DNA of 64,000 nucleotides, from the NCBI RefSeq assembly GCF_002288925.2, contig NW_022098093.1:873266-937265 (forward strand), in the 5' to 3' direction. This document shows, one piece after another, positions 59,301-64,000 of the stretch. Both the position numbers and the translations under genes were made by a program. Origin of the DNA: Delphinapterus leucas (lineage: Eukaryota > Chordata > Mammalia > Artiodactyla > Monodontidae). Position 1 is the first letter of the stretch. The number at the start of each line of letters is the position of its first letter. The notes under the pieces are model-generated. The model was not told the DNA's origin. It saw only the letters and a list, made by a program, of their open reading frames with translations, and did not search any database.

Positions 59301-61076
59301 AAGGAAATAAAAGGAATACAAATCAGAAAAGAAGTAAAGCTGTCACTGTTTGCAGATGACATGATACTATACATAGAGAATGCTAAAGATGCTACCAGAA
59401 AACTACTAGAGCTAATCAATGAATTTTGTAAGGTAGCAGGATACAAAATTAATGCACAGAAATCTCTGGCATTCCTATACACTAAGGATGAAAAATCTGA
59501 AAGTGAAATCAAGAAAACACTCCCATTTACCATTGCAACAAAAATAATAAAATATCTAGGAATAAACCTACCTAAGGAGACAAAAGACCTGTATGCAGAT
59601 AATTATAAGACACTGATGAACGAAATTAAAGATGATACAAATAGATGGAGAGATATACCATGTTCTTGTATTGGAAGAATCAACCTTGTGAAAATGACTC
59701 TACTACCCAAAGCAATCTACAGATTCAATGCAATCCCTATCAATCTACCACTGACATTTTTCACAGAACTAGAACAAAAAATTTCACAATTTGTATGGAA
59801 ACACAAAAGACCCCGAATAGCCAAAGCAATCTTAAGAACGAAAAACAGATCTGGAGGAATCAGGCTCCCTGACTTCAGACTATACTACAAAGCTACAGTA
59901 ATCAAGGCAGTATGGTACTGGCACAAACACAGAAATATAAATCAATGGAACAGGATAGAAAGCCCAGAGATAAACCCACACACATATTGTCACCTTATCT
60001 TTGATAAGGGAGGCAGGAATGTACAGTGTACAAAGGACAGCCTCTTCAATAAGTGGTGCTGTAAAAACTGGACAGCTACATGTAAAAGTATGAGATTAGA
60101 TCACTCCCTAACACCATACACAAAAATAAGCTCAAAATGGATTAAAGACCTAAATATAAGGCCAGAAACTATCGAACTCTTAGAGGAAAACATAGGCAGA
60201 ATACTCTATGACATAAATCACAGCAAGATCCTTTCTGCCCCACCTCCTAGAGAAATGGAAATAAAAACAAAAATAAACAAATGGGACCTAACGAAACTTA
60301 AAAACTTTTGCACAGCAAAGGAAACCATAAACAAGATGAAAAGACAACACTCAGAATGGGAGAAAATATTTGCAAATGAAGCAACTGATGAAGGATTAAT
60401 CTCCAAAATTTACAAGCAGCTCATGCAGCTCAATATCAAACAAACAAACAACCCAATCCAAAAATGGGCTGAAGACCCAAATAAACATTTCCCCAAAGAA
60501 GATATACAGATTGCCAACAAACACATGAAAGAATGCTCAACATCATTAATTATTAGAGAAATACAAATCAAAACTACAATGAGATATCATCTCACACCAG
60601 TCAGAATGGCCATCATCAAAAAATCTAGAAACAATAAATGCTGGAGAAGGTGTGGAGAAAAGGGAACACTCTTGCACTGCTGGTGGGAATGTGAATTGGT
60701 ACAGTCACTATGGAGAACAGTATGGAGGTTCCTTAAAAAACTACAAATAGAACTACCATATGACCCAGCAATCCCACTACTGGGCATATACCCTGAGAAA
60801 ACCATAATTCAAAAAGAGTCATGTACCAAAATGTTCATTGCAGCTCTATTTACAGTAGCCAGGACATGGAAACAACCTAAGTGTCCATCGTCGGATGAAT
60901 GGATAAAGAAGATGTGGCACATATATACAATGGAATATTACTCAGCCATAAAAAGAAACAAAATTGAGCTATTTGTAATGAGGTGGATGGACCTAGAGTC
61001 TGTCATACAGAGTGAAGTAAGTCAGAAAGAGAAAGACAAATACCGTATGCTAACACATATATATGGAATTTAAGAA

Positions 61077-61444
61077 AAAAAAATGTCATGAAGAACCTAG
61101 GGGTAAGACAGGAATAAAGACACAGACCTACTAGAGAATGGACTTGAGGATATGGGGAGGGGGAAGGGTAAGCTGTGACAAAGTGAGAGAGTGGCATGGA
61201 CATATATACACTACTAAACGTAAAATAGATAGCTAGTGGTAAGCAGCCGCATAGCACAGGGAGATCAGCTCGGTGCTTTGTGACCACCTAGAGGGGTAGG
61301 ATAGGGAGGGTGGGAGGGAGGGAGACGCAAGAGGGAAGAGATATGGGAACATATGTATATGTATAACTGATTCACTTTGTTATAAAGCAGAAACTAACGC
61401 ACCATTGTAAAGCAATTATACTCCAATAAAGATGTTTTTTTAAA
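61077..61444 (+). other. L1 3' UTR with G-rich tract
   Basis: Begins after the ORF2 stop. It contains two G-rich runs: about 61,155-61,168, and 61,304-61,322 with five GGG tracts separated by single bases. It ends ccaataaagatg followed by a short T/A tail. The same sequence appears as truncated copies at 51.7-52.07 kb and 63.10-63.45 kb. Confidence 0.9.
61425..61430 (+). terminator. L1 polyadenylation signal
   Basis: Canonical aataaa about 15 bp before the element's end, as in other L1 3' ends in this window. Confidence 0.85.
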
Positions 61445-61458
61445 AAATGAGAGAAATA
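61445..61458 (+). repeat. L1 target-site duplication, right copy
   Basis: aaatgagagaaata, identical to 54,329-54,342. Confidence 0.95.
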
Positions 61459-61469
61459 ATAATACTAAT

Positions 61470-61665
61470 TCCTGTGTTACCGCACAATTAGGGTACTTTA
61501 AATTGCTTATCTCAACAAACACCTTAACAATCTTATGGTAAATATAAACATCTCCATTTTATAGAGAAAAAACAAAGACCAGAGTACCTAAATAATTTGC
61601 TCAATTTCAAATAACTAGTAACAAACTGAGACAAAGAGCAAAAATGTGTCAATGTCCTGCAGCCA
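61470..61665 (-). repeat. MIR SINE relic
   Basis: Reverse MIR: 'ggtaaatataaacatctccattttatagaga', then 'cagagtacctaaataatttgctcaatttcaaataactagtaac'. Diverged. Confidence 0.65.
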
Positions 61666-62984
61666 AAGATCACCAGGAATACAATTCTAGTTGAGAGAGG
61701 TTTGATTTAATACTTACTATATTGGGAATCATGGGGTGTCTAAGAGATGGTTAAAAAGAACCTTTCATTGGATTTTGGTTTTGATTGGCTGATTTGGAGC
61801 AAGAGGATCTAAGGAAGCAGGGGTTCACACAAGATTGCATGCTTTCAGAAAACAGGGGAACTTCCATGATTGTATATCTCAACAAACCTAATTGACAAGG
61901 AGTGGAGACAAGAATGAAGATAAAACTGTAATTGATAAAGAAGTAGCAGTCATGAATTCTGGATGAGTAAGGGGGTGTTTGATATTTTGTGGGTGGCAGA
62001 GCGACCTTGTTTTTGTCTGTGCTTAGACAGAATTATGAAGTGGCCTTGCTTTATCTCCTTTTATCATGATCTCAGAGTAACCTTGTCTGAGGTTGGTATT
62101 CTGTGAGATAGTTTATGCCTACTTAGAGAATAACATGACCTGCTGTGAGTGCCAGGCGGGCTTCTGAATGTCAGGGGCTGCTCCTTATATCTTTCCCGGC
62201 CAGAACTCAGAAGAGATCATGTTCCTTCTAACCTCACCATTTTTCAAAAGTGGAAAGAAACCTGAAGAATGATTTTTGCATGTCCGTTTTCCACCTCTGT
62301 AGCATCTATTTAATAGCGATACACTGAGTTAATATCAGAGAACAAAATGTTCTACTCTTATTTCCCAAGAGGGAAAAATATATTCTGAACCAAATTTAAG
62401 AGTTCTATAAGGAACATAGAAGTCTAAACCAAAAGGAGATATTTATAAATTACTCCTTCAGTGAAAGACACTGCCATTTACTACAGAACAAAAAGAACCT
62501 TGTAAAACAATGTGGGAGTAACATTTGACAAAGCTGTCTACTTAGGTGTTGAACTTTTCTGCCTTCTTTCCTTTTAAAATTCTAGAACACATGCTAAAAG
62601 AATAAAAGTTGACTCAGATGGCTGTAAAATTAAATACTTCAAAGGATGAGAGTGAAAAGCAATGATCTCTTCCTCCGTTGATGGAAAACAGCCTTTATGC
62701 TTCATTCATGCACAGACAGCTGTCACTTATCCCTGATGGAAGCCAGAGGACACAATCCTTGAAACATATATCTACTTAAATACAGAGAGATAAATCTTGA
62801 GGGTACAGTTTAGTGAAAAACAAGTTACTGCACAAATTATCACATGAAAAACCTACCAAGTTATTTGGCAAAATTTGATGAAATCTTAAGGAATGTATCT
62901 TTCTAAAACAGTCAATCTATTAAGAGTATTTATAGACAATACTGTTGGCTGTTAGGGGAAAATGAATGTGATGGTATTTATAGA
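61666..62984. other. Unique DNA or unnamed old repeat
   Basis: About 1.3 kb without a gene. The stretch 61,700-62,270 has the balanced composition of an old LTR or LINE tail, but I cannot name it. Confidence 0.3.
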
Positions 62985-63096
62985 GTGACTCTATGTTCTG
63001 TCAGATCCTGGTTCTGCTACCTATTAGCTGTGTGAAGTGATCAAATAACCTTTCTGTGACTCAGTTTCTTTTTAGGTAATAAAAATACCTGCTTAG
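62985..63096 (+). repeat. MIR relic, left half
   Basis: Forward MIR: 'gatcctggttctgctacctattagctgtgtgaagtgatcaaataacctttctgtgactcagtttc', then 'gtaataaaaatacctgctta'. It is interrupted at 63,097 by an L1 fragment and resumes at about 63,448. Confidence 0.9.
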
Positions 63097-63447
63097 GACA
63101 GAAATAAAGACACAGACGTAGAGAATGGACTTGAGGACACGGGGAGGGGGAAGGGTAAGCTGGGACGAAGTGAGAGAGTAACATTGACATATATACACTA
63201 CCAAATGTAAAATAGACAGCTAGTGGGAAGCAGCTGCATAGCACAGGGAGCTATCAGCTCGGTGCTTTGCACCACCTAGAGGGGTGGGATAAGGAGGGTG
63301 GGAGGGAGATGAAAGAGGGAGGGGATATGGGGATATACGTATGCATATAGCTGATTTACTTTGTTATACAGCAGAAACTAACACAACATTGTAAAGCAAT
63401 TATACTCCAATAAAGACGTTAAGGAAAAAAGAGGGAAAAAAAACAAC
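63097..63447 (+). mobile_element. 5'-truncated young-type L1 3' UTR
   Basis: Starts acagaaataaagacacagac and follows the 3' UTR of the full-length copy closely to ccaataaagacg plus an A-rich tail. The target-site duplication (aaaaatacctgcttag at 63,081-63,096; aaaaacctgcctag at 63,448-63,461) is slightly diverged. It consists only of 3' UTR sequence. Confidence 0.93.
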
Positions 63448-63555
63448 AAAAACCTGCCTAGCCCTTCCCACAGGGCTTACTGGAGAAGAAAAATGTTTAT
63501 AGAAGTACTTTGTAAACTAAAAAGCACCATACATGTATAAATTATCATTATCTAA
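63448..63555 (+). repeat. MIR relic, right half
   Basis: Resumes the interrupted MIR: 'cctgcctagcccttcccacagggcttactgga', then 'gtactttgtaaactaaaaagcaccatacatgtataaattatcatt', as in the MIR 3' half. Confidence 0.75.
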
Positions 63556-64000
63556 GATACAACATACCCAAAATGTTCTAAAAGTAATCTGTATTCGTTC
63601 ACAAATAAGGGCTCATTTTATACTTTTACTTTATTTCCTTAGTTTGATCTTATACCTTTATTAATTCAATATATTCAGTATTGAATTGTACTGAATATGT
63701 GTTCACATGCCAAGTATATGAAGCATCATGTTACTGTGAAAATTTAAAAATTTAAATAATCATTTACTTTCTAGAACAAATGAGCATAATAAAAGTGGGT
63801 ATCTTAAATTTAAAAATTAATAGGATTGATGAAAGATACAATTTATTTCATACTTTGAACTTCTATATATTTTGGATGGTTGAATTAGGTTTCTAAGGGC
63901 TCAGTTTACATCTTCAGAGAGAGAGTTTAAAATGATAAACTCATGGTACAGCTAACTTCCTAAGTAATTGTTACCTTTACAAAATTTTCCCTGGACCCTG
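63556..64000. other. AT-rich unique DNA
   Basis: Nothing recognised to the window end. Confidence 0.4.

Larger units (their letters stand above)
57259..61073 (+). pseudogene. L1 ORF2 (endonuclease and reverse transcriptase), one frameshift and one stop
   Basis: Frame one, 57,259-58,554, holds the AP-like endonuclease: N13 in LNVNEL, E42 in QETH, D144 and N146 in GDFNTPLS, D204-H205, and H229. The residue before H229 is Arg (codon 57,940), where the family normally has Asp. A one-base loss near 58,545 shifts the frame. The next frame runs to an in-frame TAA at 59,298-59,300 and resumes without shift to 61,073. It holds the reverse transcriptase: SPGPDGF, the motif-A region IISIDAEK, the [14 protein letters not shown] segment and FADD at 59,349-59,360. 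The C-terminal Cys/His motif [14 protein letters not shown] lies near 60,650-60,695. As read, the protein is not made in full. Confidence 0.95.
54343..61444 (+). mobile_element. Full-length LINE-1, 7.1 kb
   Basis: Complete element between perfect 14 bp duplications. It begins just before aggaagatggctgaagagta and has a ~1.96 kb 5' UTR, ORF1, a 58 bp spacer, ORF2, a ~370 bp 3' UTR, an aataaa signal and a short tail. Coding damage is slight: one frameshift in ORF1 near 56,513, one frameshift in ORF2 near 58,545, and one in-frame TAA at 59,298-59,300. Unlike the copy at 23.7-30.7 kb, no other element has inserted into it. Together with the intact duplication, this indicates a fairly young insertion. 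L1 supplies the proteins that move itself and, in trans, the CHR SINEs. Confidence 0.97.

Noticed and set aside
58940..59533. 197-codon minus-strand frame
   Set aside because: It is the antisense shadow of the L1 reverse transcriptase. No independent evidence of a gene.

Overview
This window looks like nuclear DNA from a cetacean (whale or dolphin). The main evidence is the SINEs. At least nine copies of the tRNA-derived CHR family are present: long ~340 bp CHR-2-type copies, and short ~200 bp copies that start with the same tRNA-like head but have a different, shorter body, matching the 'cetacean deletion' style. Two older CHR-1-type copies are also present. A full-length LINE-1 of the cetartiodactyl/cetacean type, plus ancient mammalian MIR, L2, L1M and MLT1 relics, agree with this. 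The sequence is mostly AT-rich, and the window is non-coding apart from decayed retrotransposon reading frames. I found no intact cellular gene, no convincing exon chain, no rRNA, tRNA or snRNA gene, no CRISPR array and no bacterial or viral gene cluster. It reads as a gene desert or the inside of a very long intron.

Layout: 1-13.4 kb is mostly unique AT-rich DNA with MIR and L2 relics, one CHR SINE (2.45 kb), several microsatellites and a GC-rich block (0.82-1.36 kb) that may be a decayed retrocopy on the minus strand. 13.45-15.74 kb is an old L1 piece on the minus strand. 15.7-23.1 kb is unique DNA with three CHR SINEs (18.8, 20.3, 21.4 kb). 23.1-23.55 kb is an L1 3' end on the minus strand. 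23.7-30.7 kb is a near full-length but heavily decayed L1 on the plus strand, broken by one SINE in ORF1 and by a SINE-inside-a-SINE in ORF2. 30.7-54.0 kb is unique DNA with L2/MIR relics, an MLT1-type LTR, four more CHR SINEs (33.1, 34.2, 36.1, 38.9 kb), old L1 pieces and simple repeats. 54.07-54.20 kb is a CHR-1 SINE.

54.34-61.44 kb is the best-preserved object: a complete 7.1 kb L1 on the plus strand, flanked by a perfect 14 bp target-site duplication, with a GC-rich 5' UTR, ORF1, ORF2, 3' UTR and polyadenylation signal. ORF1 has one frameshift; ORF2 has one frameshift and one in-frame stop. It therefore looks recent but is not autonomous as read here. 61.4-64 kb holds a MIR and a second MIR that was split by a truncated young L1 3' end.

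The elements share a mobilisation pathway. CHR SINEs encode no protein and in cetartiodactyls are expected to use the L1 machinery; their A-rich ends and 9-21 bp target-site duplications here fit L1-type target-primed insertion. I did not find a previously undescribed biological system. The most useful leads are an antisense open frame in the L1 5' UTR, two unidentified protein-like segments (0.87-1.30 kb and 47.65-47.78 kb, both minus strand), a perfect 40 bp palindrome at 46.2 kb, and several clean insertion loci usable as phylogenetic markers.
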